Source: Arthrobotrys musiformis (taxonomy: Eukaryota; Ascomycota; Orbiliomycetes; Orbiliales; Orbiliaceae). From it: a stretch of 64,000 nt of DNA. A model generated the notes under the pieces. That model saw nothing but the letters and a program-made list of their open reading frames with translations, had not been told where the DNA came from and searched no databases. The position numbers and the translations under genes were made by a program. This document shows positions 1 through 11,379 of the stretch, piece by piece (the stretch's first letter is position 1; the number at the start of each line of letters is the position of its first letter). The stretch lies in contig JAVHJL010000009.1 in assembly GCA_036971715.1 (NCBI GenBank), positions 1,550,001 to 1,614,000 on the forward strand, in the 5' to 3' direction.

Positions 1-2341
1 AACTGAACTCGCGTTTTGGGTCTTCCGCTGATATCATACCCCATATGATAAAAATCGCTGGCCACGGGGCTAACTTCAATAAGGCCTCTCGAGCCGTTGA
101 TAACAAAACGCTTGATTATTTCGTCGGTCACGATTTCGTCATCATGTTTCTGTAAGGTTTCCGGCTCTGATCCCGATTTGACTGCGTAGTACAGTTCTAT
201 CGCTTTCAGCTCGCCTTTAGCGAAAAGCAAGAACTGCAGCATGAATACCGTTCGGTACTTGTCCGGGTTGTCTATCTCCAAAAGCGTGCAGAACACTTTG
301 TCAAGGTCTGCAGGTGTCTCTCGGAGCTTCCGCCGGGCTGCGTCGATATCTCCTTCCTCGTATGCCCTATTCAGCATCTCCACCACGAGGACAGTCCACA
401 TAAAAATACCGTCCGCTTTATCCTTCAGCTCATCTTCAATGTCTTTATTTTTTATCCTGAGGCAGTCTTTGATAAAGATGGCAATATCTTCAGTATGCTC
501 TGAGCGCCCCTCAACGACGAATTCAAGCATCTTGTTCATGCTGATGGTAGGGTAGTGCCTGCTCGATAGGCAGATGTTCAAAGATCCTTGAGACGACCTG
601 ATCGCGGTCGAGCCCAGTCTTTCCAGAAACCCAACAACATTTCGCACTTCTACTTCGTCGCATTCGTCCAAAGCATCCACCAATATTATCACCGGCCTAC
701 TCATTGAAGATACCAAATCCGATAGAATATCCTCGAGCTCGCCTTCATACCACTCCCAAGAACTTCCGTGTTTATCTTCCTTGTCCCGAAAGTGGGAAAG
801 AAAGCGATCATGTGCTTCAGAGACACCATGGCATACTTGATAGAGGAGTGATCGGAGCATGCCAGATCGGGACTTTTCCAGTCCCACGCCTCGCGCGCTG
901 AAGAAGTAGGCCGCAATTGTATGAAGTGGAAAATTCTTTTTGCAGTGGAGGAAAATGTGTTTCATTAACGTAGATTTTCCGGCTCCTGGTTTTCCCTTGA
1001 TCCAGAGAACTCCGTTGTAAGTTTCAACTTCCTTTCGATCACGCCACTGACAGAATGTATCCGTCGCAAAGAACCATTCGCAGGTGTTTTGATGTGCCGG
1101 TGCTATGTTGTGGAGGCGAAAGTCCATATTTGGGAAGCTTAGGGATCGCAGGCTCCGGGTTCTATATTCCTCTTGAAAATAAACAACGAAATTAGCAGGC
1201 GGGTCTCAAAGTTTCAGATTCGGGTAAGTCTCGTACCCAGCGCTCCCGTACTAGAATATTTGCTTCTGGGCACCCCCACCCCAACAGCACGGCCAGCTCC
1301 GGGCTCTATCGCCGGATAGAGAACGCCTGGAGCCGGTGGCCTTCCCCTCGCGCTCGCAGCTAGCGTTAAAAGCAACTCTTTAGCGTAGGCTGCGGCTGTT
1401 CCCGCCGCATATTCCTGCCATTGCTTGTTCTTATGGGTGTCACAGTAATCGCAAACCCCCCGAATTACCAAACACTCAACAACGTCGGCTACACCAGCGG
1501 CTTCCATTTCAAAGCAATAAGCTTTGTGTTCTTTGGCTGTAGAATCTCTGGATCTGCCATCTTTTATTACCGTGTTCCCAGATGCAATGACTCCGTAATG
1601 AGTAAATGGGTCTTCTACCTTCCGAGGAAGTCGGATAACAAGCTTTTTCTTGCTGCAAGAATCACAGGTCTGGCTATCGGTCTTATTGACATGGTCGTAG
1701 TTGGCTCGGAACAACTTATCCTCAAGATTGGGGCGGGCGAAATTAATCTGGCTTTGAGACCCCGTCATGGCGTCTTTCAAAAGGGATATAATCTGGTTCC
1801 CGGAGGTCCAATGTCTCGATTTCAAATTGGACACAGCAGTAAGAAGGCCCTGAGGTGGCCCTTTGAGGCACCCCGTCTGTTCCAGGTAACCGTTGGCTGT
1901 GACCTTGCCACGGTCATGCTGCACTACTCCAGGGCACTGTCCCACCGACTCACTAACCACCACATCACCGAGTCTGATTTCAGCCATAGATGGGACGCCG
2001 CCCCCGATTCCCACAAGGAGGTAGTACTGAATGGCGGGAAAACTTGATTTCATGTGGGTAGCCACCTGGGTCGCGGGGTTATTGCCATACCTACCATTGG
2101 GTAGGCAAGCTATAACTACGTTATGTTTACCGATCGTTCCGAATACGTAGCTGTTCGAATCGTTGGCGAAGTTTGGTAGATTTCCATGGACTTCGTCTAA
2201 CATGGCGCGTGCTGCGGCCATTTCTAGTGCTAGCGCACAGATCCATCCGATCGTATAGTCATCGCGGGGCAAAGTCCTTGCGAAAGTCCCGGGACCAAAG
2301 CCACGACTATTTCTGTCGTCTCCTTGCCGCCTTCCCGACAT
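1..2341 (-). CDS. PNP_UDP-NACHT STAND (NLR-like) protein, 3' part cut by window edge
   Basis: Exons read on the minus strand: 2341-1237 and 1171 to beyond position 1; the 65-nt intron (1172-1236) has a GTACGA donor, a TGCTAAT branch point and a TTCAAG acceptor, and phases close. Residues about 25-340 form a nucleoside phosphorylase-like domain (GIGGGVP phosphate loop, FEMEAAGV base/ribose-binding motif, VIRGVCDYCD). After a SLSFPNMDFR linker comes a NACHT module with Walker A GKPGAGKST (about 428-436) and Walker B ILVDALDEC (about 531-539). At least 758 residues are present and the frame is still open at the edge, so the C-terminal repeats (often ankyrin, TPR or WD40 in this family) are out of view. 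Known for the family: fungal STAND proteins are cytosolic signalling ATPases linked to non-self recognition and regulated cell death. Role here is inference. No stop or frameshift is visible. Confidence 0.9.
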
Positions 2342-5300
2342 ATCTTATGCTAGAGCGATAGCTCTTTTTTAGTTGATAGGTTTCGGGTTTCGGAATCGCT
2401 GATGTATGAAGCTAACCATTAATTTAGTTAAGTTGCGATTTGATCGAACCCGATCTGCACGAACGTGCTGCGCTGGAAGGTGATTTGAACTCTAGGCTGT
2501 ATACAGCTGTATTGTGCGCTGGCGGAGCCCAGCCCCCTTCCAAAAAAGGATTGAGGACGAACATTGCATCTCTCGTCGTGAGCATATCTCGAAAGTTTTG
2601 ATTTGTTGATCAGGGTCCAATTGTCCCAGCCTTCCCAAAATCCGCCCTTCAAAATGCAACGATAAAAAGTGTTGTCGTGTTCTGGAACTCATGCACAGTT
2701 CGGCTTGGAAATCTAGGTGCGAGGTGACCCGAGCATGCATACCGACAATACAAGATCATAGTCCTGAATATGGACGGTGTGCTTGATTATAACCCAAGTT
2801 TTATACCCATCCCAAATGCAAAATCTATCATAGCTGTGTATTGGACAATTCATAGTTTTAACCAGTGAAGCGCCTGATCAGCTGAAGAGTTACCAGACAA
2901 AATGGAACCTACTATGCTTATACGCAAATACATTAAGATACACAGAGTCACCTGTACTCGATAGTGTCGGTGAAAGCTTTAGGGCTGAGATTTTATCGCC
3001 CGAATCACTCCCGCATGTTGTCGGTTTTTAACACTAGTTTGATCAGACGGTATTCGGATAGTGAATTATTGCCATCGTGCAATTGCCGGCTCTATCAATA
3101 TAAAATTAATTATAATCTAGATAGATCTTATCATTCGCCAGTTTATATGGTTATCTGATATATGTTATAATAAATCTTGGGTGGGACTTCCCCGCCTGTT
3201 CAATTTTATATACACTCCCAAGTTTCCCCTAGTGAAAAGCGGGTAACTTTTGGCTGGATAAGAAACTTTGGTTAGAAACTAGTCAGACTACCTGCTCTCC
3301 ATGCCTACTCTCTAAGTACTAAAAGTCTCGCAAGTAAATGGCTAATAGATGAGACTTTGCACACCTGATTTCGAATTTGTCGAAATATTTAGGCCCAGAA
3401 TCAAAAATTTGCCAAAGGTGTTGTGTTTGTTGCAGTCTAACCCCCCTGCTCAATGCCTCACAGTGGGACCCCAGCTGGAGCTCAAGCTCTAAGACCACCT
3501 CCCACCGTTTAGGGTATCTTGTCCTGTAGCACAAGCCAGAGCGGCCAATCAAATCCTCGCCGCATGAGCTGCAGGCTCTCGGGGCCCTCCTCTTCGGCCC
3601 ATATTATCTTTATGGCATAAGCCGATGTTGCCTGAGCTGCAGAGACTTCGAAAACTCCAATATATATCCGATCGGGCTGGGTACTTGTACGCAAGGCCAT
3701 TTAAAATAATTTTAACTGCATTATCACAACCAGGTATATGTGCATATGTGCATTTAGATGAGACGAAAATTTCACAAGCTCAATCGGGAATGCACTCCGT
3801 CCATAGCCAGTCATGTATAATATACGTCTACGTACGGTTACTAAGCTTCAAACTCGGTATTCGACACGCGTACGACCCAAATCTTGCCGGCCACCATAAT
3901 ACAACTTGTAAACCCGACAATAACATGGCGCTACAGCAGACATGATTGGATTCGGAAACCGCGAAAGGCACCGTGATATCTCCGTTTCAATATCTGCTGT
4001 CCCGGGTATCTTATAATAGAACTCTGCATGTTTTGTAATTGTGCTGACGCAAGCCTATATCCGAGGTCTGCCGTTTTCTTTATTGTTTATGGCTAACTCC
4101 GGTTAGAGCGACTTACGTCAACCCGGAAGCAGTTGTATATTTTTGTTCTAGCTGTCAGTTCTGACAGCTTTGTATGCATCGATGGAGCGCGTGAGCATTC
4201 AATCCCGCCTCCCAAGATCTTTTTGATTTATATTTTTGATATATGTGGTTGTAAAATGGGAGGACGGAACATGCCGGCATGCCGGTGTTCTGTTAAAAAA
4301 AATATATTCCTCCGGAAGCGAGGATTGTATATAGACTTCAAGTATAGTCTAGATCTGCCCTTGGTCTGAGAGGACGGGAAAGCGCGCGAGTAAAATAATG
4401 AGGTTGGAAGTGCCGACCTCCGAATTTCGAAATTGGTGGAGAGGAAGCTGACTAACCAATTCCAATATCAAATTCTAAGGTCCTGACATATAATGGAACG
4501 TATCGTACGTTTATGATACCCAACATCTTTGAAACGCCGTCATCCCCAACTACCAAATTAATGGTTTTCATAAATATCCTCCCGGATACGATCCAAGATA
4601 AACCAGGGGCGGGTTTGTGCGAGCTTACAAAAGTTACACAGAACACATCCATCCCCTGAAGTTTATGTCGAAAAAATATCCTGTGACTCTCGGGTAGTAT
4701 TTTGTGCCACCCATTCACGGGTAGCGGAGCAAAAACACCTATCTAATTGTCACGAATTCATGAAGTATCGCAGGGTTCTGAGCAATTTGCATATCAATTG
4801 TGTGAATTACCCATCAACCTTGAGACAAAGTCAAAGTTAAGCAGACTCTTGGCCTCAAGCCGTGTGAGCTATATTTATGGATAGAATAGGCAGGAAACCC
4901 ACTGTTCCTCTCGAATGCATATTCTCTTGGCCGAAAAACCAGACTATTCCCCAGCTTCAGCCATACCGATGTGCGCAAAACCGAACGAATTAAGTAAACG
5001 ATTCCGTAGCCTCAACTGGGCAACCTACTAGCTTCGGCTGGAAGAAGTTGAATGTACACGGCTGAGGAGCCAACCATAGATCTTGAAATATCCGGCTGGC
5101 TGAGCAGAAAGCTCGAGCGTTCCTCAAGATTGCCACCAGTTGATATTGTGGGTTGCCATCGCGGGCAAGCTCACCCATGATACAGGAATAAACATGCACG
5201 GGCACACAATTTAAGTTTTAGTAGCCGCCACATACGAAGGTATCCCCTTCATAGTTTGTTTTGCGTTTCAATCTTAGACTATCAGAGTTCTCCGAGTCAC

Positions 5301-6440
5301 CAGCATGGCATTCTTTTCACACCAGGTTTAAATAACGCAACGGATATATATCGGACATCTAGATAAAAAATATGTCTGACAGTTCGTGTTTTGGGTAACC
5401 CTGCACGTTTCGTTCAGCACCTCCGAACAAAAAGGAGTTTGCACGGGTAGACTTGGAATGAACAGTCGCCCGTGAAATGCCGCAATTTTAAAAGGTACCT
5501 CCTGCGGCAGCGTGGTGGGACAAGCTAACTAAATTTATACGCTTAGCGGGCCCCACAGTGGGGTACCGTCAGAATCCTGTGGTTTCCAACGAGACGCGCC
5601 TCCGAGCTGGCCGGATATTTTCTTTCAAAAGGGAATTGCTACGACGAACTATCCTCCTTGGCCCGGTTCACTGGTGCTCGTTATACTTTGAACTCAATCT
5701 ACTTGGTGCAGATATTGGATTCTGTCAAAGCCCGAATCATCGCGGGGTTTGCTGTCATCTGTCTGTCTAGAAAGAGCGCCTGCAATCGGTCTCGCAAACC
5801 AGCGATCGATTGAGTATGCCTATACCTAAATCGACGGCCGTGAAGTTGAACAATGTTTAACTGTTGATTTTCTCCAGGAATCGTCAATTCGGAGGCTCTA
5901 CTGAAAGAACACCCCTGTGTATGGAGCCAATAGAGCTCCACGCCTTATCCGATAAAGTGGGAAAACGTTCATAAGCGAGCGACCATAGCGTTACTGTGCT
6001 ACATGGGAAGACAGCAGAACGTTTAGTTCAATGCGAGGCTATTGGAAGTTGACACATTTTTCAACTGCCCTAGTAGTGGAGCATCAGAATCAGAGCCCAT
6101 GCAGACGATCGTAGGACGATCAGCCTCGAAACAAAACTTGGGGGCGGGGGCCAGTAGAGCTGAGCTAAGTCTCCAAGACAGCTTCTAGACTCTTCGCAAA
6201 GTGTATCCTCCAAAGTTTTATAGATCTACTCTGTTAGTTTTTCGTGTATATATAGCGTAGGAAGGATCAAAGCGGCGAGAAGCGCCGGCGGTGGCGATTG
6301 TTGCTGCAGATTCAGCTGCCAGAGTACCAAGAAGCCCCTCTCAATGTTGGTTACATCTGCTGGCAAATATAATTTGGAATCGAGTCTGGCAACATGCGAG
6401 GTGAAGTAAAGGGACGTTTCCGGCATGGCGGCATGGCAGC
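2342..6440. other. Gene-poor stretch without a supportable gene
   Basis: About 4.1 kb with only short ORFs on both strands (none above about 110 codons), no recognisable domain and no well-formed exon-intron chain. It contains the upstream region of the NLR-like gene at its left end. I see no terminal inverted repeats or reverse-transcriptase motifs. A minus-strand stretch at 5699-5941 reads as fairly protein-like but matches no family I know. Confidence 0.5.
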
Positions 6441-6960
6441 ATGGCAGAATATCCCGAAGAAATCCTCCTCAAATTTCTTTCTTTTGCTGAACATAAAACA
6501 AAACCACGGCTTGCGCATTATATTTCCAAGTCCTATATGTCGAGAGTATTATCGATAGTAACTCTCCAAGATGATCACCACGGAGCACTACTAAGGGGGT
6601 TTGGCCAAACCAAATCCAGCCTCCTAATATAACGCCCTTTTTTTCCAGGTGTGAAGGTAGCCCATACGAAGAAATAACTATCCGAACCTGACCGGCGTTG
6701 GGAAGATCCTTAGCGTTGTTTAATTTTGAGTTCAGAGGTTCCATTGTGACTAATGGAACGTGGGCAAAATTATTCTTGGTACTCTTTTCAAAAGTATCTC
6801 TTTGATTGTCGCGATGGAGTAGGTTTTGAGAGTCTTTTGGAGGTATCTCAAGATGCGCCGCAATAGTTTTAGAAGAGACGCTAGGGCCACGAGAAGGCGT
6901 ATGTCTTGGGATCTTGCAAGGTAGCCGCGGAGCGTGTGGTTGCCGCACAATTCGATCCCG
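6441..6960 (+). pseudogene. Probable F-box gene relic
   Basis: From an ATG at 6441 the frame reads EYPEEILLKFLSFAEHKT, then SKSY and VTLQDDHHGALLRGF. This resembles an F-box start (P-E-I-L-x-x-I-L-S-F-L followed by a VSKSY-type helix) and the segment that normally follows it. A plausible but weak intron follows (GTTTGG donor near 6600, CCTAATATAA branch region, pyrimidine-rich TTTTCCAG acceptor ending at 6650). Beyond it, LALFNFEFRGSIVTNGTWAKLF is leucine-rich and protein-like but interrupted by in-frame stops. The most economical reading is a decaying F-box gene of a different subfamily from the six intact ones in this window. The F-box assignment rests on about 50 residues, so an accidental match is possible. 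Confidence 0.35.
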
Positions 6961-7646
6961 TCTGTTGTATTTTTTCTTTTCAACACAAAGCAAAACAACA
7001 TAATTTCTTTTCCAAGCTGGTTAAAACACAGCCGTTCGACGAGTTCCACCCCTTGCACAAACACAATTCAAAGACAAAATCCAGGGCGAATTATACGTAG
7101 GGCTGCGATGTTATGGTATGACAAGCATGGTTACTCCCCATTTCCACTCGTTCGTGGTACTTTTTGGCTTGAAATCCAGTGATCGTGTCGTGAGAACCTG
7201 CAGCATCCAACCTATCCTGCTTTGAATTATGCGTGGCTTAAGCCACCTTGGTAGCCGCTAACCCGAAATCCGTAGGAGAACAGAACTTACCCTTCCAGAC
7301 CCGCTATACAGACATCTAGCAAAGTGAAGTCGAATCCGTCCCTAGCGGCTGACCGAAACTCGGGGATTGTGGAAATGAAATTGGTTCTAGTTCAGGCTTC
7401 ACATCGACTTCCCATGCGCATGTACATTTGAGGAGTACATGTATGTACATACAAGGCACCAGTTTGGCTAGTTAATGTCGTCGCAGGCATATAAAGGAAG
7501 CAAATTCCCTAGATTTCCAGCCAACTTTTCCCTTGTCTTCCTCTGCATGCGTCTAGGGTGAACTCCTCTCTCAATAGATCGCACACCTCACCATTTGATA
7601 TTTCACTAGACAAATCGCGAGACATATCCGATTAATATATTACAAT
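6961..7646. other. Upstream region of the secreted protein gene at 7647
   Basis: No coding potential seen. It holds a short inverted repeat (ATGTACAT copies between about 7422 and 7451), a TATA-like element at 7490 and a pyrimidine-rich stretch near 7525-7545, a usual arrangement in a fungal promoter. Confidence 0.45.
7490..7496 (+). promoter_or_regulatory. TATA-like element (TATAAAG)
   Basis: TATAAAG lies 151 nt upstream of the ATG at 7647 and is followed by a CT-rich tract (about 7525-7545), as often seen around transcription starts in filamentous fungi. Assigned by sequence and position only. Confidence 0.35.
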
Positions 7647-8867
7647 ATGAAGTACTTAATCTCTTTTGCAAGTTTGGTGTCCGTCGCATTCTCCGCCACC
7701 AGTGGGAGGGTCGAGGATTCAGATATCAACACTAAGTGCAATCGAGACAACTGCCTCAGAAGTTCGTATACACCGATCGCTATATATAACCCCGTATACC
7801 ACTAGGCTTCAGCGTCGAACTAACAAATACGCGCGTACTACTTAGATATCATCGCTGCTAACTTGGTCACTCGTTATGGCTATGCGGACTGCACAAAGTT
7901 TCTGATGACCACAGTAACGCCAGCTCCAGTGTAAGCTCAGACTCAATCTCGATAACCACAGGACAAGGTCCGGTCTATATGCGCCTCTAGCTAATATTTA
8001 GCATTGGATTTACAAAGATGGCACACATCCAGCATCGATACAGAAAAAGTCATAGCCACATCTACGACAACTACAGAAACAATCATTGTCAATTATCCTA
8101 CACTGCCTCCACAGAAGAAACGCGAAATTCAAGACTTCCAACGCAAAGGGTTCAAGGTTGTCAAGCGCGTCGTCGTGCTGCCTCCCGAAATCAGGGGCAC
8201 AAACACAATGCCAGACTATATGGTCAAGAGCTGTACCCAGCTTGGGGCGACTCTTGCCACCAACCGATTTTCCAGCGCTTGTTCTTGCGTGGGTCTTAGC
8301 ACCAGCGATACTACCTCTCTTGCAATCTCAACCTGGATCACAACGGTCACCTCTACAACTTCAACGAGCTGGATAACCCCGAAAGTGACAGTCGTCAAAC
8401 TGAAGGCTTCTATCAGCGGAGGCTCAGCTGCGGGTAAATTTGTCGCAACCAGCTCAGACACTTTCTCTAGCAGGATTCTTGTCGTTGCTACTGCCACCGC
8501 CAGCGCCGTTGCCGCCGACATTGTCATTCATCCGCAGAATGGCGGCAGGACGTACATCGCGGGCTTGCTGCTCATCGCAGAAAAATCCTCTACAACGGGC
8601 GCGGAGAATACTTCGTTCTTTAAAGTGATTCCAGATGTCGAGACCGTGTCAGCGCCTCTGTACATCGTTAGCTGCCAGATCAACCCAGTAGACGATGCCA
8701 TCTCCTGCAGAATCCCGGATATCGCCGCCGGGCAACCCGACAGGAGCGTATGGATTTCCGCCGGCACTATCCTGCGGCTACTCAAAGAAGGCGCCCCCAT
8801 CCCTGCAGTTGCCGGATACGAGACCGGTTTCAAGGTTTTCGCGGTCGCACCACAGCCGACCACTTAA
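7647..8867 (+). CDS. Secreted orphan protein with CNxDNCLR-type N-terminus
   Basis: Exons 7647-7761, 7846-7930 and 8018-8867 give 349 residues; phases close (1, then 2). Intron 1 has an AACTAAC branch point and CTTAG acceptor; intron 2 has a GTAAGC donor, GCTAAT branch and an AAG acceptor 20 nt downstream. Residues 1 to about 18 (MKYLISFASLVSVAFSA) are a signal peptide. The mature N-terminus carries CNRDNCLR and a later DC pair, an arrangement I associate with many secreted ascomycete proteins. A Thr/Ser-rich segment follows, then a valine/alanine-rich C-terminal region with a CSCVG cluster. No catalytic domain is recognised, so the function is unknown; extracellular or wall location is inferred from the signal peptide. 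The ATG at 7647 is the start because only it supplies the signal sequence. Confidence 0.75.
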
Positions 8868-9578
8868 GGCCCCTATTGTTAGGATAATAGTCAAACATAT
8901 GACTACACGATTAATTGCATGTGTACGCATATGCCCTTTGCTAGGGCTTAATCTCTATTAATGTGTCTGGCTGTCTCGCTAGGAGGACATGTACTTCGAA
9001 TTTATATACTATAATATGATATTTTTAATACGGAACAAACTAAGTCCCATAAATGCACCAGTTATAGCGAGAGTTGGGCCGGCTGTACGAAGTACCATCG
9101 CCGTATAGCTACCCGGCCCGGGTATCTGTGTTACCGAACGTCATGGTCAAAGTCTGGACTAACTTGTACACGCCTGCCAAATCAGGCAGCTGTATGAAAT
9201 CTTAGGTGCACAGCCAGCATGCAACAATATAACATATATGTATGTCGCCGCTGGGCCTTCCCTGTCACTCATACATTTTCCTTGCCTTGCCCCTTACATC
9301 TTTATACATTCCTTCATTGCATTCCACATCGCGCAGGCAGATGGCCAGCGCTAGCTGCAGGTCTGAGATTACCATGCATTTCGTAATGTACCCCTCCCGC
9401 TTTCCGATGCCGGGAAGGAATGAAATTCGATATCGACTCAAGATTTTCTCTTTTCGATTGATCGATGACAAGGGCAGTTCGTACTCTATATATATTAGCT
9501 GCTGCATCCCGAATGTACCTCGTTCGTATATCTTGAGATCGTGTATCGGTAAGCTCCACATTCGTTTATACTGCAACT
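8868..9578. other. Intergenic region
   Basis: No gene seen. It contains the 3' flank of the secreted orphan and the promoter of the FAD oxidoreductase at 9579. Overlapping ORFs on both strands at 9242-9754 are not supported: they run across the promoter and the signal-peptide exon of the real gene in other frames. Confidence 0.5.
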
Positions 9579-11232
9579 ATGGCTTTCTCGTTCGTATCGA
9601 TCCTGTTGGGATCTTCCTTGATTCTACAGGCCTCGGCGTCACCTTTGGCTACCTCTTCAAGATGTGTAAGTTAATCCAAATTTTAAAATCCAGATATTCA
9701 ATAACTCACCTGCTTACAACATGTATTTTTGTAGTGCAATCTTCTCGACACTGAGTTTAAGGGAGCCCAGAAGGTGGTTTATCCACAAACCTCGGAATTT
9801 GGAGTGCTGAACACCTACTTCGGTATGGCACATCTACTTGGCTATCGTTAAATATACGAAGACAAAAACTAAAACCTGTTGTTCCCTATTCTCTAGCTCC
9901 AACATCACAGCAAACTCCATCCTGCATCTTCACCCCTTCCAATGCCACGGACATCTCCCGCGCCATCAAGCTATTCACCCGCCGCTCCTGCAAATTTGCG
10001 GTCCGCAGCGGTGGGCACCACTACAACGCTGGCTGGGCCTCCATCAACGACGGCATTCTCCTCTCCCTTAGCAATCTCAACGATGTAATCTACGATCCAA
10101 TTTCCTCCCCGGACTCTGTATTCGTTGGGTCTGGAAACCGCTGGAGAAAAGTCTACGAAACCGTCGAACCGCACGGTTTCACTGTTGTCGGAGGCCAGAA
10201 CGCCGATGTTGGCGTTGGCGGCTTTCTGGTCAATGGCGGGATAAGCTACGTAGCTGATCAATACGGATGGGCCGTCGATAACGTTCGAGAATTCGAAATT
10301 GTTGTGGCAGACGGAAGCATCCTTCGTGCGAACAAAAAGGATAATAAAGACCTATTCCGCGCCCTCAAGGGTGGCTCGTCGAACTTCGGGGTCGTAACGG
10401 GTTTTACGCTCGATACCATCAAGTCTTCCGTTATAACTACCACTTTTGTGGGATACCCCGAAACCTCCTACGATGCTTTTATCAATGCGGCGTACGAATA
10501 TTGCTGGAAGGGAGAGGATCCCAAAAGCCAGATCCTCTTCATTTCGTTCTTGAACTTCAAGAATGGGACTTTCTCGTTGCAAACTGCGGCTAGCATAATC
10601 TACGCCGATGCGCTGCAGATATCGAGCCCGCCGAAAGTGTGGGCTCCGTTTGTGAACGGATCGATTCCATTCCTTGGTACGCAGGTCAAGGCGCAGGGTG
10701 GAACATTGGGGAGCCATGGTCGTGAATTAGCGGGTGTTCAGCGTTCCGGGGGCGTACTACCCGACAGACGATTTCGATCATCCCAGATGCTCAGCTTTTG
10801 AAATTATTCCGGACCGTGTGGATTAAAACTGCGGAAGAGTACAAACATATCGAGGGCTTCACGGCAGACTTACTCTTCCAGGCTATTGGAAAACAGTGGA
10901 TCGCAGCAGGAAATTCCAAGGGAGGTAATTCGATGGGTCTCACCGAGCCAGTTATTATCCTATGGGTGCAGCCTCATTGGACATCCCCTAACGATGACGA
11001 CGCAATGATGGAGTTTGCTACAGCTGTTATCGCGCTGTTTGAACAGTTGGCCAAGGATGCTAAGAAATTCTCAAGATTCGAGTACTTGAACTACGCTGGC
11101 CCCGAGCAAGACCTTATGAAGGGATACGGCACGCAAAGTATTCGACGGCTTCAAGCAGTCAAGAGAAAGTATGATTCGAAGAACGTCTTTGGAAAACTCC
11201 TGCCAGGAGGACCCAAGATTCCGGGTTTCTAA
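9579..11232 (+). CDS. Secreted FAD-dependent oxidoreductase (BBE/FAD_binding_4 type), reading frame broken
   Basis: Exons 9579-9665, 9735-9822 and 9897-11232. The first exon is a signal peptide (MAFSFVSILLGSSLILQASA). A PCMH-type FAD-binding domain follows: FAVRSGGHHYNAGW carries the His used for 8-alpha-histidyl FAD attachment in this family, then VGGQNADVGVGGFLVNGGIS and GWAVDNV. The C-terminal part (LLKLFRTVWIKTAEEY through FEYLNYAGPEQDLMKGYG) is the usual substrate-side domain and C-terminal tail. The two parts lie in different frames: the first stays open through AQGGTLGSHGRELAGVQ to a stop at 10799-10801, the second is one base back from about 10753. The switch is near a G5 run at 10748-10752. 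An 83-nt intron (10685-10767, weak GTCAAG donor) would also restore frame but would delete a conserved-looking segment. Members oxidise sugars, alcohols or alkaloid-like substrates; the substrate here is unknown. Confidence 0.75.
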
Positions 11233-11379
11233 ATCGTGCTTATGATGGAGTCATCAAAGGAACAGACTAGTATACTATTATCTATCCTTAGCGCTATAGC
11301 TATCTATATCCATAGCCATACATGAATTCAAAGTAGTATACGACCAGCTGAGACGCATACATATCCAGCTAATACTAAT

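Noticed and set aside
1421..2047. 208-codon plus-strand ORF
   Set aside because: Antisense of the conserved PNP_UDP domain, whose motifs are unambiguous on the minus strand.
6469..6993. 174-codon minus-strand ORF
   Set aside because: Composition is not protein-like, and the plus strand of the same stretch carries the F-box-like segment.
2342..7646. RIP-mutated transposon as explanation for the gene-poor arm
   Set aside because: Base composition by eye is not strongly AT-skewed and no transposon protein remnants are readable in any frame.
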